64,000 nucleotides of DNA from Hygrocybe punicea. Taxonomy: Eukaryota; Basidiomycota; Agaricomycetes; Agaricales; Hygrophoraceae. Shown here one piece after another: positions 46,788 through 58,070 of this stretch (position 1 is its first letter; each line of letters opens with the position of its first letter). The notes beneath the pieces are model-generated. The model had not been told where the DNA came from. It searched no databases and saw only the letters and a program-made list of their open reading frames with translations. Made by a program: the position numbers and the translations under genes. The stretch is taken from contig OY744462.1 of assembly GCA_963556145.1 (NCBI GenBank), positions 1,798,001 to 1,862,000 on the forward strand, given 5' to 3'.

Positions 46788-47793
46788 TAGTGTATTGCAC
46801 GGGTAACCCCCATGTACTTTTGGGGATACCTGTACCCATGAATACCCGTACCCATCACCGTGGGTACGGGTTTTGTGCCAGGTCTTTTTTTTCCTACCCG
46901 TACCCGACCCGTACCCGTACCCATAGCGGGTAACCCGCGGGTCTCACACTCGCAACACCGGACATGCAGCCCTTTGACCTCGTGACACCAGACATGTGTC
47001 AATTGACACATGCCATGTGAGCGTGAGGTGGGATGGGTGCGGGCCCGGTGCAGCGTAGTTGGTGGGTGGTGGGTGCAAAGCCAGGGTGATTGCGTCGTTG
47101 GACCCCTGGGCCGGTGGACGCCTGGGCCGGTGGATGCGTGGGCTGGTGGACATGTGGGCTAGTGGATGCGTGGGCTGGTGGACGCGTGGGCCGGTGGATG
47201 CATGGGCTGGTGGATGCGTGGGCTGGTGGAATTCCCAGTGAGAAACTCACCTGGTGACTGGGGAGTGGGTGCACTACACCCCCGGTCTTTCTTCACTTGG
47301 CATGGACGCAAGGTGAATGGGGGTGGATGTCTTCGGGTGCTCTGGCCCATTGCCGACCGGTATGCAGCGGCCTGGGATAAGTCTTGAGCCCCGTTGTCCT
47401 GCTTGGTGCCTGTTACATCGTGAACAACGACGACGTGTCAGTTGACATGTCAGGGCGTGTTCCCAAGGTATGGAATTAGTCCATGTCAATGGAAGTAGAA
47501 TCTGAATACGTACCTGGGCTGGTAGGTGGGTGCACCACCCTCCTGGCCATCCTCTCCATTGCCATCATCGTGGTCTTTGTCACCGTGGTCTTCTATCATC
47601 TTGTTGTCGTGCCAAGTTGGATTGTTGCGGTTGTGGTTGAACCCGATGCATCATTCATGTGACTGAATGTCACAGGTACACAGGTTACCCATCGCGGGTA
47701 TCACACGGGTACAAATTGCTGTACCCATACCCGCACCTGTGGCTGTACCAGCGGCAAAACCCACGGGTTTACCCGTACCCATGCAATACACTA
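46788..47793. mobile_element. Non-autonomous hAT-like element (family C), 1006 bp
   Basis: Termini are TAGTGTATTGCACGGGT and the complement of TAGTGTATTGCATGGGT. A perfect 8-bp target duplication CATAGAAT flanks it (46780-46787 and 47794-47801). Subterminal repeats are ACCCGTACCC. The interior has a decayed minisatellite built on GGGCTGGTGGATGCGT (47105-47230) and the motif GGTGGGTGCACCACCC at about 47524. No transposase is present. Confidence 0.88.
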
Positions 47794-48948
47794 CATAGAA
47801 TACCCCCCAGATCACAGATTAGATCAGCCCTTGACTCATCCCCTCCTATGATGACTCAGTTGATCTATCCTCTACATCTTATGACTACTATGACCATATA
47901 TGGACCACTATGACTATCTATGGCTCATCATGACCAAATTATGACCTTTATGACCAATTATGCCCACATTCCCATCACATCTACCCTAGGAATCTCAGTA
48001 ATTGACTCCACATGAGTCACCAACCTGTGCACTATTTCCAATACCTGCACAGCATTATGCCCCCTTCTTCTTTATGATTCAACCATCTATGCCCCAATTC
48101 CTGTCTATGACTCACCATCTATGCCCCATTTCCTTTTATGTTTACAGACCTATGCCTCTTTACTCATCACCCTACTTTTCATTTCATATTGCTCTTTAAT
48201 GTAGTTGGCACTATTATTTCATATTATGCTTACAAACCCCCTTCCCCATTTCATAATTACTCCCTTATGACTCACACCCTACCCACTTATTTCAAACTCT
48301 TTCTATGACTCACAATGACTCCTGCAGCAGCCAAAGGTATAAATAGGGCCCAGTTTCTGCAGGAGACAGTCAGTCATTTCTTTGATTCAACCCCCCCTTC
48401 TTCTTTGTACATACCTACTTTTGGTAGTAGTCAGTACATCAATTCAGTCACATTCACAGTCACAGTCCCATTCTCGGTCAGCATATTAGTCTCAGTCATT
48501 AAGTTTAATTGAGTTATCAATATCAGATATATATTGATAGTCTTTTATTGCTTGTTTGAGAATATTCTTGACATAGTACCATCACTATTGTTAACTTCTT
48601 CTGGCAAGAAAACTATTGATCTTCATAAAGATATCCCAGTACTATATTCTGCACTAGTAGCCAATGTGTGTTTGAAGCTTTGGAATATAGTCCGATATCT
48701 TGAACATCAACTGCTCTTGTTACTTTTATTTTATCCACTTATCCATTATCATTGCATCCTTTGTTGGTAGTCTATTGTCATATCCCTCATTGACTTTCAC
48801 TATCTCTTGCTCATCGTTCATCATTACCACTTACACTCATCACCTACCCTTGCTTGAGTGTCTATCATCTCAAAGTCTTACCTTGATTGGAAGACCTCAC
48901 TATACTTTCATCCTCCAAGTCACATACTCTGGCTTACATCTATTGTAA
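47794..48948. other. Promoter-like relic and TATGAC-rich repeats
   Basis: 47850-47960 is a degenerate repeat of TATGACCA-type words. At about 48337 the string GGTATAAATAGGGCCCAG is a good TATA box with context like that of an LTR promoter, and pyrimidine-rich sequence follows. No coding frame above 85 codons. It is probably a retroelement LTR remnant. Confidence 0.4.
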
Positions 48949-49140
48949 GGTAACTGTTCATTGTTATCTAACATCAACTAATCTTTGACAGGTATTGTAT
49001 ATTGTTATCAAGTATCAACTACTCTTGATAGGTAACTGTATACTGCTATCTCATATCCTTAACCACTACTGTTAGATAACTACATTGTTATCTAATAACA
49101 ACTGACATAAGATAACTGTATTGTTATCTCATATAACTAT
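48949..49140. repeat. Degenerate tandem repeats rich in GATAAC/GTTATC
   Basis: About six variants of a 28-36 bp unit around GGTAACTGTATTGTTATCTA recur; each contains the inverted pair GATAAC and GTTATC. They end just before the candidate 3' end of the Helitron. Confidence 0.65.
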
Positions 49141-49145
49141 CATCA

Positions 49146-52100
49146 CTAGGTTCAACCTATAACCCAACTAGTGGGGTGTGGGCTATTGCTTTGCATGGCA
49201 TGTTACTCGTCCCTTCTTTTAGCAAGAGAACACATATTAAGATTGAGCATATATAAACAGTACAGCATTATTACCATTACATGACAATAAATTAATATTT
49301 GAAAAGTCATCTATATCACCTTCATTAATACAAATTGATCTGGTTGATATACCATCATGAAACCATACCATACTGTTGATGAATATGCGGGCAGTAAAAT
49401 GTGCATCACCAAAGTACACAATTCCTCTCAATGTGTAAGCAGTGGATATGTCATCAATTGACAAGTTTATAACTTGACTAATTATTAAATTCTCAATAGA
49501 GTCAACTGTAAACATGATTAGAGGTGGAATTTTGTTAAATGCAATAAATTTAGTAATCTCTCCCCAACACAATTGACATTTGTGCCGTTGTCTATTAACT
49601 ATGATTTGAGCAAGACATGTTGAGATTGTTCCAGAAAATGAATATGAACAATGAAAGATGGCGTCACATCTATCATTTTCCAGAATGGTTATGTTTTCAC
49701 AATTGATACATTTAAGACAAGTTGAAGTCATTGGTTCATTTGCTTTCATTATATAATGGGCCAAATCACTTATGGCAATGCCAACTTGACCATAAGGAAA
49801 TATTTCGGGTTTATCTTGATGCAATAAATGTCTGATTGTATTTCTAACTGTTTCTAAATCTGTTGTGTGATTCTTGGATTGTTTGAATCCTAAGCTCAAA
49901 ATCTTTAATATTTCATTGATGCTATTGAATCTTTTTTTCCAACTTGATGGATCTTCATTCCATATTGCTAGTAATATTGTAAAGAGTGAATCATAAGCAC
50001 AGCTCCAATCTTGCGCATCCCATATAAACCCTTTTGGTTCATTTAATTCAATAGTACTTGTTTTTCGTCTTTTTTTCACTATGGAAGATGAACTTACAAC
50101 TTGTTGTAATTTTCGTGTTTTATTTTGCAATACATTGGCTGTGGAATTTTTATGAGTGACAGTGATTGGAACAGTTCCTTTTGCAGGAACAAAGTTGAGG
50201 TTTCTGAAATCTGCCTTTTGATTTTTGTTCATAGGTTTAATTAATTGCCATGGAGAGGGCTGTGTTGTGTATTGATTTAGTTGCTCCGTGGCTTTCCATG
50301 CGATAGCATGATGAATGTTTTTTGGAATATATGACTTTCCTTTCCATTTTCTAAATTGATCAATGATAGAATTTCGCTGATCTCCCTTGACATGGTCTGG
50401 TAAGAGTCCTTGATATTTCAGTTTGGTAATCTCATCAAGCAGTTCTAATTCTCTGAATTCCTGCCTGAGATATCCAGAAGCACCCCCAGTAATTACTTTA
50501 GGATCAAAGCCTTGCATGATGATAGTTCCTGCTGCAGAAGCACTTCTTGATAAGCAAGTATAATAGGATTGGTGGTTTCTACAACTACTGAGGTCAACTA
50601 CATTGTTAGGACGAGTACGTCCTTGACATGCATAATCAGTCATTGCAAAATTAGGTAGTACCAACACTTGTTCTCTTGACAAAGATATCACATCATCATT
50701 GGGTAATGAGCACATGGTGGAAGTGACATGTTTTGTAATCGGCACAACATTTTCAGGAAGTCCTTCTATGTTAATTTTTTTTGGAGGATTCAATAATCTG
50801 ACAAATAAAATGTCCAGTACAGTTTGTTGCTCAGGACCTATTGCACTCTGCCAACCCACAACTATGCCCTCTGCTCCTTTGGTAATGCAGCACTCTGTTG
50901 CATCATTGTTCCTCAGCATCACTGGCATGCCTACACATAAGTCCAATCTTCCTGGTATATGATCAGAGGATGATGCATGTGGTTGGCTCCAAAGTAGCTT
51001 TTGGAGTGAAGGTTCCAATATCTTTGTGTGTCGAATAGGATCCAAAATTGTTGACATGTGATGAGATTTTCTTTTGCTATTGGAACTAGTAGGATCATTC
51101 CATCTGTCTATGGAATAGAATGATGTTAATGGTCTCCTATTTTCAGCAGCAAAACGTTGAATACCAAGTTCATTGATTTTGTCTTTTTGTGCATTCAATG
51201 CAGTTATAACTGACACATTCCTGAATTTCTTTTGGGCTAATTTTGGATCATTTGGACCTTTTCCTGCAACACGAGTACGAAGAAATGCAATATCTTTGGG
51301 AGTACATGCTTTGTATCTCATGTTTTCCAAAGCAAGCCTCAGTTGGACATCTTCTTCTGACTGATTGGTTTGTCTCATATTTTCACGTAATATAACAACT
51401 GTTGTTATTTGATGCCAAAGAGCTTTGCCTATAGCCGCTTCCTGATTTGCTATAGTTTGACTGGAATTGATTTGGACACCAACGGTTCCAGAGTATAAAG
51501 GAGCACCACTCATAGCTGGTGGAAGTTGGCCAAAATCTCCTGCAAATATCATATTAATGCCACCAAAGGGTTCATCATAAACACCACGTGCTTTTGCACA
51601 CTGAGCACTGATTTTATACATATCTCTGCAAGATAACATTGACACCTCATCAATGAAAATGTAATCCACACCATCAAGATTGGCACGTACTTGTGCAAGG
51701 GAACGAGATGATCCTCCCTGATTAATTCCAAGAATGGAGTGATATGTGGATCCATTTACAAGGGCAGCAGCACCACCGGTTGGTGCAAGAACCACAAATC
51801 GATGATTTTCGTTGTGTTTACCAAAAAAACTAGTCAATGCTTTGATGACTTGTGATTTCCCTGTGCCTGCCATCCCACCAAGATACATGCGTAGCTTATC
51901 AGAACCGTTAATCAAGGTAGAGTGATTCGCAATGATATGAAATGCTCTCTTTTGGTCAGTGTTCAACTTGTAATCATTGATAGTTACATCAATAAGATGA
52001 CGATCAGCTCTGTTTGCAGGAATAAACATATGGTTGATGTATGCTGCATCCACTATCTTGACATCATTATATTGAAAATTTCCCAATTTATTTATGGTTG

Positions 52101-55100
52101 CTGTGTTTGTTGGTAAATTTTTATTTCTGTCATCAATGATTTCCTTTTTCTTTGCAAGGACTGCAGTTCTCCACAATTTTGCTGATTGTACTACAGGTGG
52201 TTCTATAGGTATCAACGGTCCTATATCTGGGGTACCATCAATACAATCATCGAGCCACCCTGACCTTTTCAAAGTTCTTTCAGCTATCAGCATTTGATCT
52301 TTCCTTTTTTGTCCTTTTTGACCAAGTTTCAGGAGTATTTCCGTGTCATTATTGTCTTCATCAATATTGTTGTTGAAGTCGTCGCCATTAAATGCAAATT
52401 CAGCATTGTGCATGTCATCCAGTTCATCAAGACCGTTTGAGGTCGCCCATGAATACCTTATATTTGCAGTATTATTCTTCTGACGTTTAGCAGAGAAATC
52501 ATCTCTTGCATCCAAACATTCATACCGCAGACCAAAGTATTTCATGATCTCTAGTTCTCTTTTAGAAAACTCGTGGTCTATAAAAGCATTATCCCATGTT
52601 TGTAATTTACTTTTGAGTTCTTTGCCACTTCTCCATGGCTTGAAAAATGTTAACATTGTACAACAATAATATTCTCGATCACCACGGTCAGCCCTTGGCA
52701 AAGTGTTCGGAATAAAATTAGGAACTATGAAAGGATCATTCCCTTTCATTTTGGCATGGTGGGTAAGATATTGCGGATGATTGGAATGTAAAGTATAATC
52801 ATTTTCAAATTTTGTCAATTTATTAAGATCAACTTCATTTGTTTTATCAGCTATTTCTGTGCCTGCATGTCTATTCAAACTATCAGGTTTTGGAATTTCA
52901 TCTATCTCCATGAGTATATCATTATCAACGACATCAGACAAGTTGTCATCACTGGAATAGTCAACATTAGTAGGTTCAGTGCAAGAGTCAGACAAATCAT
53001 CACAGCCTAGATTGTCAAAAATTTGGTTTTGCACTGGTTCTTTTCTGGCCCTTTTGGTCTTTGTTTTGGTGCGTCTTTTCTTTGGTTCCATAGTGGCAAG
53101 ACGTATCCAGTCATACAGTGATACATTATCATACAAGGCGGGTCTGAACATATAATTATTTACTTTGGAAAGTCCAATGTATGCGCCATTATTCTTACCA
53201 ATAACAACCTTTTGTGCATTATTTTGGTCTTCACATATATTAGGAATTTCTTCATCAGACCATGCACTGATAACCTCTTTAACATAAGATCTCCAAAAGA
53301 ATGGCACGAATTTATGACTGGTGTAGTGATCAGGATTTCCAAGGACATATAATGAAGCCATTGGAGCACCAATTTCCATTTTGGAGGTGAGTGAATTGAC
53401 TATTTGTGTAAACAGCTTTCTGACTTTGTCTTTTCTTTTCAGGTCGCCACCAATCATTTCGGAATTCTTATCAAAAATACTTTTTATCACTTCAAAAATG
53501 CTATAGGTCTTCAAGGAGAATTTTGTAATATAATCTGTTATGTATGCAACTATGGCCTTTATAGCAGTACCTGATAATAAGCTGGTCACATCAGAATTGC
53601 ATCGTAGCATATATGTAACTTCAGGTGTCACCGTGTTCATCCAAGGTTCACCATGCTTGAGGTTGAGAGCACCAGTATTAGGTTCTACAAAGGTTTGTTG
53701 AAAGATATCACGGGGAAATCGTCGTTTACATTCACCTTTTGAATTAAGACAGTATGGCTTTTTTTTGCCATCATGCCTGTTATGTACATTTAATCGCAAT
53801 AAAAGATCATCTACAACATCTTGAAACCTTTGCCACCATGTTGATCTTTTGTTGTGATATTGGCAATTCATGGAACAATTATATGATGGTGGATCTGGCA
53901 TGACACATGTTGGTGGTTGATATTCAGGTTTCGACATTGTCTGTTCCATTTTCTGTGATACCTCATCTTTAGAACCTGTCATGAATTGTCCTACACACAA
54001 ACTTTCCAAATATTCCACTAATCTTTTCTGAAAGTCAGAATTTTCACCCATAATTTTGTCACGTATTTCCTGAGGTGTAAGGCATCCCTTTATCCACAAC
54101 AGCATATGAAGATGCAAGGTAAGACGTCCTTGTTCCTCTACCGTTGCATAATAACCTGATGTGTTTCCATACAGGCCAGGATGAGATTCATTTATTCCTA
54201 ATATATGTTTGATGAACATTTCAGTAGTAAAGTGAAAAAAGCGGGCTCCAGCAACTGGATTGTTTGCAATTAGTTTGTAACAATCCTGGGGTAGACGTAG
54301 TTTAGGATAAAACCTTTCTTTGTTGTCAGCATAATATAAGCATAGTGGGTGATTGATGTCTGCAGGTGCAAAAGTGATAAACCAAGTCGGAGCACCAATA
54401 TAGGATATCAGAGACCAAATCTCATTTCGCATGTATTTCTTGTTAGTAATTGAACCTTTGACCTGACCAGCTACGTGATCCAGATCAGAAATGAGTTTAT
54501 AGCATGCTTTCTCTTCCGATGTATCTGGTTTGACTCTATCACCTCTAGATAATCTCTTAGAGAGGTCATCCAAAACAGCTGTATTGATATTCATCAGGCG
54601 ATCTGCAATATCGTTGAAATTATGTTTATTAGTCAACAAATATCCTCCGGTTGTACTGTCCTTGATTTGTTCTTGATTGAATGCAATCAATGGAAAATAG
54701 GGATCGGTTTGAAATCTTTTGTCATGGTACATCAGGAGATGTCTTTTGTGCATCATATCACTGATGCTTAAAACATCATTGTCTATGCTGCTAATACCAC
54801 CCAAGCCATATGGAAATAGGCAGGGAAACATCATAGGATATAACTGAGGATTATTAAAGAACGATTCTGGATTTCTAGCATGGCTTATGGCAAGAACACC
54901 ACCATGGTCATCTATCAAGTGCTTGGTCGCTCTAGCTATTAATGCCTTTGGACTTGTAATATCTAGATTTTCGCCAGTTACTCCACTAACAACAAAGGGA
55001 CAAGGCCCATCTTCCACACCATCTTCCACTTCATTGTCAAATGCACTAGTGGCTTCTGGTTCCTTATTTGTGTCTGCTGGTCGATATGCAACCACAACAG

Positions 55101-57000
55101 GAATTCCATGATCTGGATATTGTGCTAGATTTTCATAGGAGATATCTAAATCATAGTAATCCATGTGATTCAATTTCAGCCATTCTAAAGCTGCAGAAAC
55201 TCGCCTTCGGCGAACCAATAAAGGCGTTCGCTCCATGTCTTCTGGAGTTGGTCTGGCAGGACCAGTGAAAATAAACGCTAGCACTTCATCAAGTTCTTTA
55301 ATTGTTGGAGGCAACCGTTGATATATCTTTGGTGTTGGGTTTTGAAACATGATAGCATTTGCTTTCATTTTATGCATCCCAGATGAGACACAAACAATAC
55401 ATTTGTTGTGACGAACACGGGCAATCAAAAGTTGTTCAGCAAATGTTAGATTTTGAAGTTGTGCAGGAATTCTTCCCATCCAAAGTCCATTCGCCAAAGC
55501 ATATTTGGGAGTTTGGCCTTTATTCAGACTGAGCACACATGGTTTGCATATCCATTTACATGTGTCATCTAGCACTGGACCTTTGATATCCTCTATTGGA
55601 TCAGAACAATGATATCGTTCACATCTTGTGATTCCCATATTGTCTCTAGTTAATATTTTCAGATTAACCTTCGTCTTTGACAATAAAGACATGTTTTTCA
55701 ATGCAACCAATTGACCACATACAGCACACCCACTTTCTTGGAAACATTCAGGTGATGTATCTCTGCACCAGTTGCTGATTATGGTTTCCTTCAATTCAAT
55801 AGATGGAGGAGGAGGAGGAAATAATTGCTCATCTGACTTGTCCAATTCTTCTTTCATTTGAGCCTGAGTTTCTTCTTTGCCGCACTCATATGTTTCTGTC
55901 ATTTTTTGTCTTCTGTACCACTGTTTACACAGGTCTTTATGTGATTTAATATCATGCACATGAAAAATAGAAACATGAGTATCACAAGCTGAACAATTAT
56001 GCCTCATTAATGCCACAGATAGATCTTGTCCATGTAATCTTCGTAATGTCTTTGACAAATATATACCATGTATTGTTGTTATTTCACCAATATCCTTCAC
56101 TGTCAAATTTGACAGAAGTTCATGTAAAGGCATTTTAACACATGCATATGTTTTTCTATCTTCATATAAAGTGTTGGCTGTTTGTTCATCAATATGCCCC
56201 ACATATTCGAATAATATGTCAGAATCATGGTTGATATTATTAGACGGTAGCATAAAAGATTGAAGAAAGCTAAACTTGAATGTTGGTATTCGTTTACCAC
56301 CACCAATGTAGTCATATCTATGAACGAAATTTATATATAAAGATTTAAACAAGTGTCCGAATAAATTCAAATTGAACACAATTATGTTTGAACGGCTATG
56401 CCGTATTATGAAACATAGTGTGGTCCACAGCAACGTTGCATGTGATAGAGAACTAGTAATACAATGAAATAAATATGCTTTGAAATCATGTCGTCTCAAT
56501 AGCGATCGCATGAGCAATGCTTTGATCATTTTACAACGACATTGGACAGTGATAGGTTTGAGAAGACAATACAAAGCAAAGAGATATTTAGGAGGTAAGA
56601 AATATGTTCTGGCATATTGAATAGAACGTATTCGCATTTTGAAGGTGCTATTTTTAAATGTAGTCCAAACGAATAATGGATCGACTGTCAAGTTATCTTT
56701 TGTTTCTTTTGTTATTCCAATGATCTTTACATATAGTGTTGCATTTATTTGCATCAATATTGTTGCATCGCCCTGATCTGGGGCCAACTCATGTTCTATG
56801 AGTTTTCTTTGAAAAACATCCAATTCTTGGGTCAAGGTCGATATCACAGGACAGGAAATTGGTTCAGGAGAGATATACATAAGTTTGTCTTGGCACAGTT
56901 GTGGAAATAATGTTGCATTTGCAAGGAAATATAGATAAGTCAAACATGCAATGCAGACACGGATGATGTTGTGGGGATTCATGAGAATTTGTGACAGTAA
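49146..57000 (-). mobile_element. Helitron (autonomous-type); right boundary not resolved
   Basis: The element is defined by its Rep-helicase gene on the minus strand. Read on that strand, the candidate 3' end is CTAG followed by T (49149-49146), with a small CCCACTAGTTGGG hairpin 15-25 bases upstream; this fits the Helitron rule of a hairpin then CTRR inserted next to T. The stem is only four pairs, so the boundary is tentative. The 5' terminus (TC...) must lie between 56983 and about 58060, but I could not place it; the end coordinate given is only a lower limit. Composition is clearly more AT-rich than the host genes. Confidence 0.7.
49237..56982 (-). CDS. Helitron Rep-helicase with C-terminal cysteine-peptidase-like domain
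   Basis: One uninterrupted frame of 2581 residues, with no stop or frameshift and no sign of introns. The N-terminal third has Cys/His clusters (SGCAVCGQLV, CKWICKPCVLSLNKGQ) in the DUF6570 region. The Rep domain follows with the HUH motif LTLHLHMLLW (His957, His959) and the two-tyrosine motif YITDYITK (Tyr1147, Tyr1151). The PIF1-type helicase has Walker A GGMAGTGKS (Lys1709), FIDEVSML, FAGDFGQLPP and the C-terminal YACQGRT / TCLSRSASA. After residue ~2300 comes DWSCAYDSLFTILLAIW (Cys2328), CxxC pairs (CLKCINCE, HKCQLCW) and DAHFTARI (His2528) then WFHDG, the Cys-box/His-box layout of ubiquitin-specific peptidases. Rolling-circle transposition is expected; the role of the tail is unknown. 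Confidence 0.93.
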   Translation of the reverse strand: MNPHNIIRVCIACLTYLYFLANATLFPQLCQDKLMYISPEPISCPVISTLTQELDVFQRKLIEHELAPDQGDATILMQINATLYVKIIGITKETKDNLTVDPLFVWTTFKNSTFKMRIRSIQYARTYFLPPKYLFALYCLLKPITVQCRCKMIKALLMRSLLRRHDFKAYLFHCITSSLSHATLLWTTLCFIIRHSRSNIIVFNLNLFGHLFKSLYINFVHRYDYIGGGKRIPTFKFSFLQSFMLPSNNINHDSDILFEYVGHIDEQTANTLYEDRKTYACVKMPLHELLSNLTVKDIGEITTIHGIYLSKTLRRLHGQDLSVALMRHNCSACDTHVSIFHVHDIKSHKDLCKQWYRRQKMTETYECGKEETQAQMKEELDKSDEQLFPPPPPSIELKETIISNWCRDTSPECFQESGCAVCGQLVALKNMSLLSKTKVNLKILTRDNMGITRCERYHCSDPIEDIKGPVLDDTCKWICKPCVLSLNKGQTPKYALANGLWMGRIPAQLQNLTFAEQLLIARVRHNKCIVCVSSGMHKMKANAIMFQNPTPKIYQRLPPTIKELDEVLAFIFTGPARPTPEDMERTPLLVRRRRVSAALEWLKLNHMDYYDLDISYENLAQYPDHGIPVVVAYRPADTNKEPEATSAFDNEVEDGVEDGPCPFVVSGVTGENLDITSPKALIARATKHLIDDHGGVLAISHARNPESFFNNPQLYPMMFPCLFPYGLGGISSIDNDVLSISDMMHKRHLLMYHDKRFQTDPYFPLIAFNQEQIKDSTTGGYLLTNKHNFNDIADRLMNINTAVLDDLSKRLSRGDRVKPDTSEEKACYKLISDLDHVAGQVKGSITNKKYMRNEIWSLISYIGAPTWFITFAPADINHPLCLYYADNKERFYPKLRLPQDCYKLIANNPVAGARFFHFTTEMFIKHILGINESHPGLYGNTSGYYATVEEQGRLTLHLHMLLWIKGCLTPQEIRDKIMGENSDFQKRLVEYLESLCVGQFMTGSKDEVSQKMEQTMSKPEYQPPTCVMPDPPSYNCSMNCQYHNKRSTWWQRFQDVVDDLLLRLNVHNRHDGKKKPYCLNSKGECKRRFPRDIFQQTFVEPNTGALNLKHGEPWMNTVTPEVTYMLRCNSDVTSLLSGTAIKAIVAYITDYITKFSLKTYSIFEVIKSIFDKNSEMIGGDLKRKDKVRKLFTQIVNSLTSKMEIGAPMASLYVLGNPDHYTSHKFVPFFWRSYVKEVISAWSDEEIPNICEDQNNAQKVVIGKNNGAYIGLSKVNNYMFRPALYDNVSLYDWIRLATMEPKKRRTKTKTKRARKEPVQNQIFDNLGCDDLSDSCTEPTNVDYSSDDNLSDVVDNDILMEIDEIPKPDSLNRHAGTEIADKTNEVDLNKLTKFENDYTLHSNHPQYLTHHAKMKGNDPFIVPNFIPNTLPRADRGDREYYCCTMLTFFKPWRSGKELKSKLQTWDNAFIDHEFSKRELEIMKYFGLRYECLDARDDFSAKRQKNNTANIRYSWATSNGLDELDDMHNAEFAFNGDDFNNNIDEDNNDTEILLKLGQKGQKRKDQMLIAERTLKRSGWLDDCIDGTPDIGPLIPIEPPVVQSAKLWRTAVLAKKKEIIDDRNKNLPTNTATINKLGNFQYNDVKIVDAAYINHMFIPANRADRHLIDVTINDYKLNTDQKRAFHIIANHSTLINGSDKLRMYLGGMAGTGKSQVIKALTSFFGKHNENHRFVVLAPTGGAAALVNGSTYHSILGINQGGSSRSLAQVRANLDGVDYIFIDEVSMLSCRDMYKISAQCAKARGVYDEPFGGINMIFAGDFGQLPPAMSGAPLYSGTVGVQINSSQTIANQEAAIGKALWHQITTVVILRENMRQTNQSEEDVQLRLALENMRYKACTPKDIAFLRTRVAGKGPNDPKLAQKKFRNVSVITALNAQKDKINELGIQRFAAENRRPLTSFYSIDRWNDPTSSNSKRKSHHMSTILDPIRHTKILEPSLQKLLWSQPHASSSDHIPGRLDLCVGMPVMLRNNDATECCITKGAEGIVVGWQSAIGPEQQTVLDILFVRLLNPPKKINIEGLPENVVPITKHVTSTMCSLPNDDVISLSREQVLVLPNFAMTDYACQGRTRPNNVVDLSSCRNHQSYYTCLSRSASAAGTIIMQGFDPKVITGGASGYLRQEFRELELLDEITKLKYQGLLPDHVKGDQRNSIIDQFRKWKGKSYIPKNIHHAIAWKATEQLNQYTTQPSPWQLIKPMNKNQKADFRNLNFVPAKGTVPITVTHKNSTANVLQNKTRKLQQVVSSSSIVKKRRKTSTIELNEPKGFIWDAQDWSCAYDSLFTILLAIWNEDPSSWKKRFNSINEILKILSLGFKQSKNHTTDLETVRNTIRHLLHQDKPEIFPYGQVGIAISDLAHYIMKANEPMTSTCLKCINCENITILENDRCDAIFHCSYSFSGTISTCLAQIIVNRQRHKCQLCWGEITKFIAFNKIPPLIMFTVDSIENLIISQVINLSIDDISTAYTLRGIVYFGDAHFTARIFINSMVWFHDGISTRSICINEGDIDDFSNINLLSCNGNNAVLFIYAQS

Positions 57001-58070
57001 GAGGAAACACCGCCCATTTAACTAGTCAAGTGGTTCGGATCATGAATAACAATTAACACAATGGGATTGATCATATGACATTATATTATTTGTAAGCTTT
57101 TCCCAAAACACCATAAGGCGTGCCTGAATCTTTAGAAATCTGTGTTTACTTTTTTTATTCCATTCTATGTTCCTGTGACATGCCTTGATACAGGCCAAAA
57201 ATGCATCTGTATCATGAATAGCTGCCTTACGATCTTATTAGGGGTCTGGCTGACAAGACATTGATCAAACCGACTGAGAAGAACAATGGTACCCCCTTTT
57301 AAGATATTTTGTGGATTTAATCTTCAGAGTCTCAGTGATATTTATTTCTAGCTTGCTCAACAGACAAAACAGGTATTGAAGTTGAACAACCAGGCTGTTT
57401 GACAACTGTGCATATTTGACAATTGCTTGGTAATTCATGGAAATTATCATTGTTCTTCATCCTTGTCAGAAATACATTGTCATTTTTATGGAGCTGTACG
57501 TATCATTCCCACAAAAGTATACTGTATTATTCCGGTACCAAAGAGTCATAGCTCCCCTTGGAGTGACAGTTATATCTTCCACTACAAGAGGGGGTTTTGT
57601 TACTCTTGTATCATTGTATCCTCATTTAATAGGTCCATAAAGTTCGTGATTCTGGTTTCTTACATATATTCAATTTGAATTTTCATTAGCCCGAATGAGA
57701 GTCATCTCAGGTTGTCCTTCTCAAGTTGAGTGTGTAGGTGGTTGTACAACTGAACTGAAAGTAATGCATTCACCAGGATATATTTTAGACAAACAGATTT
57801 TCAGTCAACAAGATTGATGCCTTATGCTGTATCTATGCTCACTATCATGCTCAATTCTTATGGTCATAGGACAGTAACACAAACCATTTTTAACGGAGCA
57901 AAAAGAAATACATATATAGAAACTGTACAAATGTTAATAGTAGCGATGTATGAGGAGGACATTTGAGGGCACAGATTGTCACCAAGTTTCCAGAAATCAA
58001 CGACTGGGATACAGTCTTTTTAGTCAAATATAATGAATACTCCACAAAAGAAGGACTTACTCCTCCGAAA
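56983..58070. other. Helitron 5' flank and downstream spacer
   Basis: AT-rich with no gene. It should contain the Helitron promoter and its 5' terminus and, at its right end, the 3' UTR of the next minus-strand gene. Overlapping frames at 57427-57678 are anonymous. Confidence 0.45.
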
